Shown here: positions 22,571-34,090 of the stretch, piece after piece
How positions within the stretch are numbered: the first letter of the stretch is position 1
Layout of the letters: every line of letters starts with the position of its first letter
Assembly: GCA_902806565.1 (NCBI GenBank)
Contig: CADCXA010000029.1
Span: 1,736,001-1,800,000 of the forward strand
Direction: 5' to 3'
DNA length: 64,000 bases
Source: Hypoxylon rubiginosum
Lineage: Eukaryota; Ascomycota; Sordariomycetes; Xylariales; Hypoxylaceae
Made by a program: the position numbers and the translations under genes
Notes under the pieces: model-generated
What the model saw: only the letters and a program-made list of their open reading frames with translations
Database searches by the model: none
What the model was told of the DNA's origin: nothing

Positions 22571-23605
22571 ATGAAAATCTTCACAGTCGTAGCAGCGGTC
22601 CTCGTCGGGCATTTCGCCTCTATCCTTGACGTAGTGGCAGGGCAAATGATGGGAACAATAGGAGACGTGCCGTCCGACGGAGAAATGAATGGCTCCAATT
22701 TCACGTACCCGTTCCCTCTGCAAAAATATAAATTTGCCTCGCAGCGTCAAGAAGTCGAGATGGTCTTCATGGATGTCGCGCCGACCGTGGAGCCGAACGG
22801 CAAAGTCGCCGTCTGCCTGCACGGAAAGAACTTTTGCGGGCCGACATGGGAGGCGACGGCTCGGAAGCTTGCCGGCGTGGGATATAGGGTCATTCTTCCC
22901 GACCAGGTCGGCTTTTGCAAGTCCTCCAAGCCGGACTCGTATCAGTACACGCTCCAGCAATTCTCCTACAATACGAGGGGCCTTCTACGGGCATTGGAGA
23001 TCGAGAACGTTACCGTAATCGGCCACTCGCTAGGGGGCATGACATCTATCCGCTTTGGCTTGATGTTTCCTGAGATTGTGGACAGGATCGCCGTGATGAA
23101 TCCTATCGGGTTAGAGGACTGGAGGGCCATTGGAGTTCCGTACATGAGCGTCGATGACCTATACGTCTCCGAATCGCAGAGCAATTACTCGTCCATCAGA
23201 GGGTACGAGCAGCCGACGTACTACGTCGGCGAGTGGGACGATTCATACGACGTCTGGGTGAACATGCTGGTCAATATCTATCAGGGGAGCGAGGCATCCC
23301 GGTTCGCGTTTAACCAGGCACTTGTCACCGATATGGCCCTGAGCGACCCTGTGGTCTACGAGTTTGGCATGCTGCAGCCGCGAACTCTCCTTTTGATAGG
23401 GGATAAGGACAATACAGCGTTGGGTAAGCAGTGGAGCCCGCCGGAGGTCCAGGCTAAGTTGGGCCACTACAATGTCCTTGGGAAGCAGGCTGCTGCCGCC
23501 ATGCCAAATGGCGAGATCATTGAATTCGCCGGCCTAGGGCACGCGCCCCAGATCCAAGAGCCCGACACAGTCCATGAGGCACTGCTGGCATGGTTGGCCA
23601 ACTAG
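22571..23605 (+). CDS. Secreted alpha/beta hydrolase
   Basis: An intronless gene of 344 residues. The N-terminal 24 residues form a signal peptide (basic start, hydrophobic VVAAVLVGHFASIL, likely cut after VVAG). The fold is an alpha/beta hydrolase: HGKNFCG forms the oxyanion region, S153 is the nucleophile in GHSLGGM, D280 in IGDKDNTA is the likely acid, and H324 in LGHAPQIQEP is the general base. Several Asn-x-Ser/Thr sites fit passage through the secretory route. The nearest general class is the epoxide-hydrolase/proline-iminopeptidase-like group, but no substrate can be named. Lack of introns contrasts with most neighbours; this could reflect bacterial origin or simple intron loss. Confidence 0.88.
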   Translation: MKIFTVVAAVLVGHFASILDVVAGQMMGTIGDVPSDGEMNGSNFTYPFPLQKYKFASQRQEVEMVFMDVAPTVEPNGKVAVCLHGKNFCGPTWEATARKLAGVGYRVILPDQVGFCKSSKPDSYQYTLQQFSYNTRGLLRALEIENVTVIGHSLGGMTSIRFGLMFPEIVDRIAVMNPIGLEDWRAIGVPYMSVDDLYVSESQSNYSSIRGYEQPTYYVGEWDDSYDVWVNMLVNIYQGSEASRFAFNQALVTDMALSDPVVYEFGMLQPRTLLLIGDKDNTALGKQWSPPEVQAKLGHYNVLGKQAAAAMPNGEIIEFAGLGHAPQIQEPDTVHEALLAWLAN

Positions 23606-24191
23606 ACACATCATTTCTGGGGTGAGCATGTACATAAACCCCCCTAGAAACGTAAATACAACAAAGACTTGTGTATACTCACCAACGGACATTGTCACAC
23701 TCTTCGCCGTCGGTGTTCCTTCAATAGAGGTTTAGGTCAGTGCGTGAAGCCATTCGTGTCATTTCGGAACCTTCTGACTGGACGCATACTTGCCATCTTT
23801 CTTTGTTTTCGAGCCCGAAACATAGAACCTCCATACATCACAGGATATGAGCAAGTATGAGCCGAGCTAGTCGTCAGTTTGACGAGACCTCTATACCCCT
23901 GACTGCTTCTTAAGTGAGACCCAAGAAAGAGCAAGGCTATTTAAGACCCTATACCATGTTTTCCCAAGGCTAAGAGCCTGGACGCTCCCAGGAGCCTCAT
24001 GACCACTGGATTAATCTTCGAAATAGTCTCCGGTAGAAACTATACTAGCATTCTGTGTTGCTTCTTTTAATAATATACTCTTACTTCTTCTGCACCCAGC
24101 CCTCGTCTTCGTCGCTCGCATCTTCATCAACGACCCAAAACCCCTGGACGGCGCCATTCCAAGCTTAAACGTAGAAGAAGAGGAAGGAGAG

Positions 24192-24231
24192 GAAGAAGAA
24201 GAAGAAGAAGAAGAAGAAGAAGAAGAAGAAA
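24192..24231. repeat. (GAA)n microsatellite
   Basis: About 13 uninterrupted GAA units sit inside a longer purine-only tract (about 24175-24305). Confidence 0.95.
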
Positions 24232-24834
24232 AAACCAGAGAAGGAAGAAAATATAAAGGAAGAGGAAAAAACAATAGAAGAAGAACGGGAAAAGAGAGGA
24301 AGAGAAGGTGGAAAAGTAACTAGTAACTTACTCCCGCTAACTACATACCATACCGTCGGATTAGGGCATAGCAACAAATGATTGCCGTAACCTACCTGCA
24401 TTTCATGTTGTCCTCGTTTCAAGTATTGCTATCCACGAAATGCCAACGGCTGGTTTTCACACGCCTGCAATCGACGCATTTGTGGTTCGCGACCGCTCGA
24501 ACAAGGTCATTCTGTTCCACAGTTCCTCCAATACATATCACAGTTCTCGCATACCTAAAGGGACATAACAGATCCCTCCAGGTCGTCGATGCATTTCTTG
24601 GTCCAACGACCATGTGCGATTCAGGCTATACTCCGAGAGGTTGGGGAGCTCGAGTCCCTCTCGAAGAAAATGATTGAGGCGGGACGTATACGCCGGATGA
24701 TAATCATCGTCAGTGCCGTCGAGTCATAGGTCCCAGGTACGTCGGATTTGATTCTAACCTCTGTCTCGTCGTATAGGTGGATGTGGGGGTTTCGATCGAT
24801 TATCTCTATGAACATAAAAATATTCTCAGGGGCC

Positions 24835-24920
24835 ACCCACTGCTAGATTTGAACTAACTGGTTCCTTGTACATGTGATACAAGGACCCCTTCCAGGCGCT
24901 CAACCACTGCACCAAGTGGG
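24835..24920 (-). other. tRNA-like sequence, probably not a functional tRNA
   Basis: Read on the minus strand, the 86-nt segment has a six-pair acceptor-like stem (CCCACT with AGTGGG). It also has a D-arm (GTGC, loop AGTGGTTGA, GCGC) and a T-arm (GTTAG, loop TTCAAAT, CTAGC), and T at position 8. The middle cannot fold as a normal anticodon arm; it forms a hairpin CCTTGTA/TACAAGG instead. This suits a decayed tRNA or a tRNA-derived SINE head with A and B boxes. Confidence 0.4.
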
Positions 24921-25249
24921 ATGATGATGATGAAATTGTTTACGTCCGACTAACCATCTACCTAGACATACAATATATCTATTGGCACAACGACGCGCAG
25001 CAATGGCGCATAGGACGTCTAGAGTACCTCAAGGCGACAGAGCCAGAGTTTCGCCTGGCATATAGAAATCCACCGCTGTTCCTGCTCCTGTGCATTTATC
25101 CCTTTCGCTTACCCAATATAGGGGCTTCTAACCAGGGCGCCAGCCCTAGCTATCCAATCTATTTCGCATCAGGAAGAACCTTTCTTCGAGCCCGCCTATT
25201 CTAACATCTCAGAACCTCCCTCGCGACGCCCGGCGAGCCCTAAAGTGGG

Positions 25250-25440
25250 ATGAAAAAAACCCCCCGAGATCGGATGGTTAAGAGCCACGGCGGGATCCGA
25301 ACCCACTTGTGTTCATAGTGAGACTTGAGCAACCATGAAGTCCGATGGAATCCCTTAGAGCAGGGCCGTAATGAAAATCGCGGAACCGAAGACATCACCC
25401 TCTCGGGGTGATCCCAGACCATCCTTCCTTCATCCTCGTA
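25250..25440 (-). repeat. Possible tRNA-derived repeat fragment
   Basis: On the minus strand a B-box-like arm GGGTTCGGATCCC lies near 25290, with a T-run (TTTTTTT) following near 25255, as in a pol III transcription unit. The same segment holds GATTTTC...GGTTCCGCGA-type sequence related to 29.40 kb. Weak call. Confidence 0.25.
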
Positions 25441-26120
25441 CTCAGCTATGACCTGAATCGGGGCAAAGGTGACGCGTCTGCTTGCTGGTCTTGCGCGCCG
25501 TTTTGGCGGTAGTATCGTTGTCGACGCTCGAACATTGAGTATTGCCGATAATGAAAATTTCTCAACCCCTTCCCACGTGTATGAGATTTCGAGATTCGCC
25601 GTGGATCCTCTGATGACGTAGCGACCTTTTACCTAGGTACCTACGGCTTGGTCATACGAGTCATACGACATGGTTGTTAACATGGCTGTTGAAAATATAG
25701 CGTGGTGGTCCCTGAGCCTTGACTGAGTCTTGCATACAAATGATGCCTCCCCGGGCATGGAAGCCTCCAGAGTTGGAAGTTTTGGGATCAAGAACTGGAA
25801 GCCCGTATGCCACATGCGACCGTCCCTTAGGGATCTGCACGGACCACCTCGAGATTCCTGTAAGGCGGTCAGGGCGGTCAGGGGCGGTGTACTCCGTCAC
25901 ATGTACGGCCCGCCACACTACATGTATCGTATCACGTAAAGTGTGACCGGAAACTGAGCAAGCGTCGATTACTTAATCAATCAATCCTATTCTTCATCTC
26001 ACTCTTATAACCCGAGAAAGAAATGTCATTTATTTGCTGTGTCGTCCAGTTCTTTGGTTTATTCACATTGCCATCACTTGATCCCTCTACTCTAAGTGCT
26101 TGCTAAGCGAGATAGTAGAG

Positions 26121-27816
26121 ATGGATTCACACAAGTATCTGTTCGTCAACCTCACGCAGGACAAGAGGTCCAAGGACCGTAAAACGGCAAAGGAGATTCA
26201 GACGTATGTAATGCAAGATATAGGCAGAGCGCGGCGAAAGACGAGGAAGAATGCGCGAGTTCCACTGAAGTTACGCTCGTCTCCGCCACCACTGGTGCAG
26301 TCGATACGCGACATCACCTCTGTGGCAAAGCCTGTTGTTTCCACAGTGCCGAGTTTACAGGGCGAAGATCTGGAGGTCGAGTCGTCTCACACTCTAGAAG
26401 GCTCCGTCGCCGTCGGCTTATCTCGTCCATTCTGGAACCAAAATCCGCTCCAGATCCTCGACGACGACTGGGGCATGGACCCGTTTGCCCTGTATACTAT
26501 GGCCTTGGCCCTAAACGGCAATACGGCAAGTCAGTCTCGTATCCTACAATCTACCTTCTCGCACAAAATCCGAAGCCGACGCTAATCTTCCTCAGCATCG
26601 TCTAGCTACGCAGAGCTCTCACAACGGCGGCAGTACTTCTTGTTCCCGTTCGCGCCTGCCAACTCCCGGTCTTTCCGGGATCTTCTCGTCAGCCCGACCA
26701 TGCGCGATGCTGTCGCTCGCGACTTTGGCAGAGGGATGTCGATCTGTCTACGCCGATGCGCGAGTGGGCTGCGCTGCATCAACTCTGCGATCGCCAGCAT
26801 GAGTCCACAGGCAAGCTTAGAGACACCCGTCATCATGGCTATTATCGGGTTCATATGCTATAATGTATGAGATTGAGATGGTCAAGGGAAACACTTTTTT
26901 TCCATGCTTACCGATTTGTTAGTACGTGTGTCAGGACTTTGCTCAGGCGCGAATCCATTTCGCAGGCCTGCGAGAGATAATCGGCCTCGGAGGGGGTACC
27001 GGCAGTCTGCCGGCTCAAGTCAGGCTGATGATCATGTGGTAAGCTCCCCAGCCTTCCCATGAGAGAGTCCCGGCGAGTTCACCAAAACATCTTAGGGTTG
27101 ACATCACCACAGCCTTGATGCAGAGCCACCCGCCTCACTACGCTTTACCGGCTGACCTGCTCCCGATATTACCGCCGTTGCCGTTAGAAAGCTCAAGTCA
27201 AATGGAAAATATCACTGCGCTCATGCTCAGTATATCACCAGAGATGTCGAGTGTCGTGCATGTATACCGCGACCTGAAGAGGTTAGCTGCCTGGCTTGAA
27301 ACCCGGTCAGCAACGCCGGGTATCGAAAGAGACTGCCTTTCCGTTAGTCTCTTTCTCGATCCGATAGCCCACCGCGCACTTTCGGATTCCGCTCTAATAA
27401 TATCTACCACCTCCTCCCCTCTCGCAAAGGCGTGTGCGCTAGCGGCCCTTGTGATTATCATATCGCTTAGACGCAAATATGACGGCTTCCCGGGCGCTCT
27501 TCCGTCCTATCCGATTACCATCACCGATGCTGTAAGGAATTCCGAGATGGACGGTCCCAAATTTCTCATGCTGCGGCTGTGGCTGCTGACCATCTCGGGA
27601 ATCTCAACGACGGAGCGGAACGAGCGAGAGGGTGCACAGGCGGGACTCGTGGTCGAGATGAGGGCGGCAGGATTACGGAATTGGAGAGGCGTCATGGAGC
27701 GGATAAGTCCTATGCCGTGGTTCAAAAGGCTCTGGGAAGAAGAGTGTATGTTGTTAGGGGAGGACGTCATGTCCAAGTTACACCTTTCCGAGACCGCTAC
27801 GTATGGCATATCATGA
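26121..27816 (+). CDS. Fungal-specific transcription-factor-domain protein (tachykinin-like family)
   Basis: Four exons: 26121-26529, 26596-26864, 26923-27038 and 27096-27816. They give 504 residues with consistent phases. The start MDSHKYLFVNLTQ was chosen because family members begin with a short FVNLT motif; the frame runs upstream only through non-ATG codons. Next comes a basic segment (DIGRARRKTRKNAR) and a Pro/Ser region. The helical middle-homology-type domain then contains the WGMDPFALY motif, followed by RQYFLFPFAPANSRSF and ICYNYVCQDFAQARIHFAGL. No Zn2Cys6 finger is present at the N-terminus; this group lacks it. Presumed nuclear regulator or a relative of one. The SDR 420 bp downstream on the same strand could be a target, with no direct evidence. 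Confidence 0.82.
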
Positions 27817-28239
27817 TCAGATCATGCCGCGTAGAGTAGTACCAGCAGACTACCTAGCATGCAGTACATGCAGTACAGGGGTGACCCACTACCCTTTCCG
27901 TCCTAGTTTTGTCCTTCAGATCCATATGTACCTGCATGTGGGTACATATATCGATCGTTGACCTACTCTACCTCCTGTCCTGCTAGGTACCGAAGCATTA
28001 TGGAAGATACCAATCGCATAATCACGGCGTTAAACGGTCTCGATGAAGAGAACAAGACTGCTGAATAATGCTCTGATTAGAAATCAGTCCGAGATCGATT
28101 CCGGTTTATATGAAGGGGTTTAAAGATAAAAGCCGATTCACGACTCTCTGTTCTTTCCCAGCAGACACAAATCGCCACTGTATTCCTCATAAGCCTTACA
28201 ATAGCAAACATTCGCTCTAATCTCTTAGAATACTTTCAA
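27817..28239. other. Short intergenic region upstream of the SDR
   Basis: Contains the SDR promoter. A TTTATATGAAGG element lies near 28105, about 130 nt before the ATG. Two ACATGCAGTACA-like words repeat near 27858-27880. Confidence 0.35.
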
Positions 28240-29169
28240 ATGTCTACCACGAACGATCTATCCTTTCAGGGCAAGGTTGCTATCATCAGCGGCTCGGGAA
28301 GACCCAATGGTATCGGTGCCGCGATAGCTGCGGCGCTCGCAGTTCGAGGCGCCTGCGTCACCATCAACTACATTTCCGAATCCAGTGCGCCCAAGGCAGC
28401 CGAGGTTGCGGAGAGTATCAGGGCCAAAGGTGGAAAGGCCACCGTCGTCCGTGGGGATGTCGGAATCCCAGAAGAAGCAAGGAAGCTCGTCAAAGAGACT
28501 CTAGCCGCCTTTAACACCGACAAGATCGATATTCTCGGTAGGTTTCCCTCTAGTCCACAGAGCAAGACGCGAGTGATAATCGCGACGACGCAAGTTCAGC
28601 TGCTCACTAGTCCACTGCAGTCAACAATGCCGGAATCGCCCCGATGACCCCGACAGTCGACGTTACATCTGAAGAAATGACATCAGTATTCCATGCCAAT
28701 GTCCAGGGACCATTGCTTCTCGTCCAAGCTGCTCTTCCGTACATGCCTCGAGGCGGACGTATCATCAACATCAGCACATGCTTATCCAGGATGGGCCAGC
28801 ATTCTCCCGTCTACACCGCATCGAAAGCGGCACTCGACTCGCTTACTTTTACTTGGGCTTTGGAGGTAATGTCCCACATGTCCGTGACAGCTTCTGCCCG
28901 ATGTCCGAATACTAATGCTTCGCGTCGCGTAGTTTGGCAGGAAGTTCGGTATCACTGTTAACGCGATCGCACCTGGCCTTACGAAAACCGACAAAGCGCC
29001 TCCTGCTGATCACCCCGAGGTAGTGAGGATGTTAGACATGACCAGGCTGGAGGGGAGGATGGGGACTATAGAAGAGATTGCGGACTCCGTCTTGCTCGTC
29101 GCGTCGCCATTGAGCGGTTGGATCACCGGACAGTATATTAGCGTCAGCGGTGGAGTTAACTGGATTTGA
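28240..29169 (+). CDS. Short-chain dehydrogenase/reductase
   Basis: A classical SDR of 259 residues, NAD(P)-dependent. Exons 28240-28537, 28621-28865 and 28933-29169, phases consistent. The cofactor loop reads SGSGRPNGIG (variant of TGxxxGIG). VNNAGIAP follows the first splice join, and the catalytic Tyr/Lys are in SPVYTASKAALD with Ser in INISTCLS upstream. ITVNAIAPGLTKT and the C-terminal GQYISVSGGVNW are standard. The cofactor loop basic residue and the acidic/basic pattern after beta-2 (INYISESSAPKA) suggest NADPH. Substrate unknown; relatives include 3-oxoacyl and polyketide ketoreductases. Confidence 0.92.
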
Positions 29170-30774
29170 TCGGCATGTTATCTAAGGCCTTGATCTTAGT
29201 ATAAGACTTGAGAACAGAAGTTTCAGCATGAGAAGAGACGCTTACGCCGCTGTTGACCATTTTGCAAAGTATATTTATTGTGGCGATTGGCCTGACAGAT
29301 ATTGTGTCGAAATGTACCATCAGAGTAAGGTCCAGGTAAAATGGAGGTATCTGCTCACATAGTAGTCTTAAGTAGTCTCCTTGGAGCTTGCGCGTGGTAA
29401 AGATCGCAGAACCGAAGATGTCATCTCTAACCATCTCACAAGCCAGCAGCCAAGTCAGCAAGTCTTATTCATAGTGAAACTAGTGAGGCTTGCACTATCG
29501 AGGTAAGGTCTAGCACTTAACTCTAACGCGTGAGACTTCTGCTAGGGGAGCGAACCTTAGTATCGGCCACGTCCGTCACTAATTTTGCCGCCTCCTTTAT
29601 TGCCATTGAGCTTCTCCCAATGCAATCCCCTTGGCCTCGAGTTCGGTTGCCATGTTATTGGTAGGGTCGTCGAGGATGAACGCATCTTTCTTCGTTAAGC
29701 TTCTTCGACCACGTTTTCTTTTCCAGTATATTCTCGATATGACGACCATACGATTGCCATTCCTGCAATTTGCTAGTCCTCCCATTCGGCACCGATATCA
29801 GCACGTAACCTTTCTTCGTCGTATCGGTCTAATACCTTCCCAGCCGTCTATTATGCATCGGGTCGCTTTCGGTACCGTCAGGAAAGGCATCTCATACAGT
29901 CGCCTGGACCCATTGGGTTTCGAATGAGGCTTCTCATAGAAAAATCAGACCATTATGTGGAAGTTCAAGGGAAGTTCAAGGAAAGGCAGAACACTAAAAG
30001 GTCAAAGCGCAAATTTATGCCGGAAGATTTGCAGGAAATATAGTGTGAATCGAATGTTTGGGTTGCTAATAATGGGAATAAATCGAAAAGATGACTTGCA
30101 GTGAGTCTAATGACCAGCGTTTTGACCATCACGGGCACGCAAGGGAGTTCTAGGGGTTTCCTGGAAAACATTGAAGAAAGAGGCAGCTTAGCCGTTACCT
30201 ACCTACCTAACCTACGGCACCGTCTGTTCGGAGCCGTCTCAGCCTGGTGATTTACATGATCGAATGGTATTATGAGAAGCAGACATATGCCCATTGACAT
30301 ATGGTTTGTGACGATGGGTTCAAAATAGATTTGGAATGGAGATATCTACTCACAATTCAGTCTTGGATTATCATGCAGCTCAGTGCCCTCGTAAGAACTG
30401 CGATACTACCCGATCCCAAGTATAACTCGCAGCTTGACGAGAATATGTTTGCGATGGTAAGGTAAAAAAAAAACTTGCCATGCGATACTAAGGGATAGAT
30501 AAACCCAGTCAATCCTGACCAACTTCGGGTACGCTACCTAGGTATATATCACAGGATCCGTGCGAGCGGTTTGCCCGTGCGGCTTCGGACTCCTGCTCCG
30601 AACTTGGACGATTGTGAAGGAATCGTAGGTGTCATCTCGACCACTGCGTCGGCATAAGCTATATCAAATCGACACCGGCTGTAGAGTATATCCTTCTGTA
30701 TGGGATGTATATCATAAGAGCATCACACCAGATTCTACCGCGGCGTGTTATCGACGTCAGCACAAATTGCGTCC
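29170..30774. repeat. Decayed repeat or gene relics
   Basis: A minus-strand frame of about 100 codons (29156-29461) reads MVRDDIFGSAIFTTR...CEQIPPFYLDLTLMVHFD. A shorter, stop-broken relative lies at about 30280-30360 (CE-stop-ISPFQIYFEPIV). The word GATCGC(A/G)GAACCGAAGA at 29400 recurs at 25375. I do not recognise the family. The rest of this 1.6 kb has no supportable gene. Confidence 0.35.
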
Positions 30775-32125
30775 ATGGATTTACTCACAGAGTTTGAAAT
30801 TGTCGGCCCTGACATCTTCTCCGCCAAAGAAACGGGCGGCTCGCGCGAGGCATACCTGGCCGTACCTATCACCCTGATCATCATCGCGGCCATCTTCGTT
30901 GCCATACGCCTCTCGTCCAACTTCAAAACAGCCGGGAAACTTCTCTTTGATGACTGTGCGTAAGGATTCAATTTTCCATCGATCGATCCAATTCGAAGCA
31001 TGGCTCTGACTGGGGAGTTTTAGATGTCGCTGCCACTGCCGTGGTACTGTTCGCCGCTACGTTCGCGCTCTCCGATGTCGGCTTGAGACGTGAGTTAGGG
31101 AGCAATTCATCCAGGCCTCCAACTAATTCTCGAGCAGAGTATTCCGAAATGGAGAATTCCGGTCCGGAAATTTCGGCCATCATTTCAGCAACTGTATATG
31201 ATGTAGGTATATATGACAGAGAGGCATCTGTCCTTCTGAAAGAAGTAACGCAGACCTGGCTAAAGTCGGACGTAGCGAAGCGTCGCGCTCTTCATCCTCT
31301 CGGCCATCTCTACCATCGCTTCCAAGACGCCGATTCTGTTCCTCTACATTCGACTTTTCGGCTCCGAGCGCTGGCTCAGGTGGTGCTCTTATGCCACGCT
31401 CTTGGTTTTAACGATTCCCCAGTTGGCAGGCATCGTCGCTGTCAGCGCAGTATGCGGGAAACATAGCGGCGATCCGTCCATGGATTGCTTGGTGTTATGG
31501 GACCGAGCTTGGGTTGCATGCGGCTCGCTGTCTCTCGGGGTCGATATCATCATTCTACTCGTTCCTATCCCTGTCATATTAAAGCTAAGACTCCCGGTCC
31601 GTAAGAGGCTCGGGCTTGCTCTCGTGTTCGCGTCGGGCATCTTGTAAGCCTTCAATGAACTATACCTAACCATCACCCATTCGCTGACTATTGACAGAGC
31701 GATCGGCGCCACGGCAGTCGCGCTTTACTACAAGATCAGATCCTTGTTGAAGGGAGTCTCGTCGAACTGGACAGTTGGCATGTTCTGGAGGTAAAGGCCC
31801 AGCCCCTATTTCCAGCAGGATGGTTATATGATTTAGGCTTACCTTATCTCACGATAGTACTGTTGAATGGTGCATTTCTGTCATAGTTGGCTGTGTGCCT
31901 CCCTTTTACACCTTCTGGTCGACTGTCGTCACTCGTAGCACGCTATATTCAAAGGTTTCCAAGACACTTTCAGGTATCACCTCCCTATTTTCGAAGCCTC
32001 AAGCCCTTCACTGTTCCTCCAGATCGTTGGATGAGAGCGCCCACCATATCACGGAACCTGATCCTTCAAGGGACAGCGTATCGATCGAAATGTCGCGGAC
32101 CTATTCGACCCGAGACTATCGATGA
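30775..32125 (+). CDS. PTH11-like rhodopsin-domain integral membrane protein
   Basis: Third family member in the window, 343 residues. Exons: 30775-30955, 31024-31089, 31138-31193, 31276-31643, 31698-31790 and 31858-32125, phases consistent. Helix 1 ends IRLSSNFKTAGKLLFDDY; helix 3 holds SKTPILFLYIRLFG. The extracellular loop has VCGKHSGDPSMDC, and IPVILKLRLPVRKRLGLAL precedes helix 6; then TVEWCISVIVGCVPPFY. The intron at 31194-31275 was inferred because reading straight through forces a frame change at about 31283; with it the frame is intact. That leaves an unusually short loop between helices 2 and 3, so this join should be confirmed. Tail Ser-rich. Confidence 0.8.
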
Positions 32126-32609
32126 AAGCACTGTTCCACGATGTTAGTTAAACTTAATGCCTACCTAGGTAGGTAGTTATTTACTAATTGCGTACTCTCC
32201 CAGTTGAGCTATAAATAGAACACAACTTGGTTCCGATAAACGGATCTTTGGTGCCCGCAATCCTTCAAGACGTGGGGTGGCTAACAAGTTATTCGGTGAA
32301 GGAGTCTCGTGTTAAGCTCCATCTGCCCGGGACAGCGGAGCCGACTATCGTTCGTCTTCCTATAGGTGTTCGTCAATCACCTCGAGTTTTAGCATGTGTA
32401 AAAAACAAAGCTCATCCATCATCAGAACGATGGAAAGATGTACAAGACATAGTCGTGCATTAGACTAGGGGGTATCTTGATGTTGTAGGGGGGAAAGAAT
32501 CCTAGCTTTCCTACTCCCGCGCTAGAATCGAGCAATCGTGATGATTATTAATCACCCAACACGTGCTTCCTCAAACGAAGACGACACGAGGGAATCATGT
32601 GAAAACTTT

Positions 32610-32760
32610 TTATTGGAAGTACCTATAGAAATCCAAAGATATGAAAAGGGGGGGTATTTGCGAGACTTGCCTTTAAATGAGAGTTTGTCCCGGTAACATC
32701 CATAAAAAAACCCCCCCCGAACACATAAATCCCTACTTCTTCGCACCCAACCCGTACTTG
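32610..32760 (-). repeat. Duplicated segment, copy 1
   Basis: About 80-85 percent identical by eye to 34091-34237, with a few small indels and a longer C-run. On the minus strand both copies start with a frame end KYGLGAKK followed by a stop, then shared non-coding DNA, so the unit looks like the 3' end of a gene plus its 3' UTR. Confidence 0.75.
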
Positions 32761-33009
32761 AACGCCATCAAAGCCCGCTTGTATGCCAGATCTACGACGA
32801 ACACGAAAGGTGGTAGCAGAAGGGTGCGCGAGCATCTTTCACAGGGTGGCAAAGACACCGAGCAATACCTTCATCAGGGTTCGACCATGAAGCTTCCCGA
32901 CCATTACCATTTTACTCGCCAAAAAAACACAGCCATGAACTTTCGTATGGCAGCTATTTGGGGCAACCCTAACATGCAGACAACTAACAACGAACCAGAC
33001 ACTATCATT

Positions 33010-33041
33010 GTGGTGGGTATGTGGTGGGTATGTGGTGGGTA
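33010..33041. repeat. Short tandem repeat TGGTGGGTATG
   Basis: Three adjacent 11-bp units, the last incomplete. Confidence 0.8.
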
Positions 33042-33886
33042 GTGGGTTAAGCTCAGCAACCCCATCACGCGTTTGTACTGAAGTGCAAATGCGATTCGGC
33101 CATACGCGACGCGACGCGAACAACTTGCTTTGGCCAGAAGGTGCAACTTCCCCAAACTACGCGTCGCCTAGTAAGTGACGACGACTAGGGTTGAATTCGA
33201 ATTGATATTGTAAGCACTATCAACCTTCACATTCCTTTCCACATCTGCAGACACAATCACGCCCAGCACGAGCGGGAAGAAGCAAAGACGGGAACGCCTA
33301 TGGACCAGCCAGTTGCTCCTAAGATCAACGATACCCTTTGGCGCATGAAGGGGGCTTCTGCCCTGATGCGTCCGGGCATCCAGAACGGTGCCGAGGTCGT
33401 CACCTAGAGCGCCATGGATGTCATGAGAGCAGGAATTCCCATGCACAAAATCCGGTTCAATAACGCAGTTAGAAACGGCCTTGGAAGTCTGATAGGAGAG
33501 TAGAAGTCTCGAGCGATTGACACTTACGATATCAACGAGAAGAATTACATCAATACGTAGAACAACCGTCTTCTTCACTACCTTATCCATCTTCTTCGCT
33601 ACCTTATCCGCCGTTATCTTTACCTACATCACAACCGGGAGATACGTGACGATCGCAGAACCCGTGTTCCGACCTCAGAAGATTTCAAGGAGTGCAAGTT
33701 GGTTAAGCCGGTCTGAGTTAATGATGGGACTGCGGTACTTGGACGCCATTTCATTGTTACGGACCAAGAGCGCCGCGAATTCGAGACTTACATGTCGTAA
33801 CTGCTCACACCACGACCCTGGCTCAAGCCTCATTATTTCTCACCCGGGCGCAAGCCTCATTGTTTCTCTAAATGCATCGTCGAGGA

Positions 33887-33950
33887 ACAACGGGTTGAGC
33901 GACGACGGACAATGGGTTGGGCGACGACGGGGAATGGGTTGGGCGACGAC
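33887..33950. repeat. Minisatellite, 22-bp unit x3
   Basis: Three adjacent copies of ACAATGGGTTGGGCGACGAC (plus GG) begin at 33887, 33909 and 33931; the last copy is short by two bases. Confidence 0.85.
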
Positions 33951-34090
33951 TAATGACTGGGGCAACCCTTATCTATTCCCGTGACGGCCTCGATGTGTCT
34001 CACCGGCTCTAGAATAGAAAGTGGTTGCCGCAAGGCATAATTAGGTAGGTAGTAAGAAAGGGTATGCCTACAGGCTAGTTAAAAGAATAT

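Larger units (their letters stand above)
23606..26120. other. Repeat-bearing intergenic region
   Basis: No protein gene is supported in 2.5 kb. It contains a GAA microsatellite and two segments with tRNA-like internal promoter boxes, listed separately. Short open frames here have no family motif. Confidence 0.4.

Noticed and set aside
25250..25440. Functional tRNA gene around the GGGTTCGGATCCC box
   Set aside because: No matching acceptor, D or anticodon arm could be built around the T-arm-like sequence.
31194..31290. Apparent frameshift in the third rhodopsin-domain gene
   Set aside because: An 82-nt intron with a GTATAT donor, a GGCTAAAG branch-like site and a GTAG acceptor restores the frame, so decay need not be assumed.
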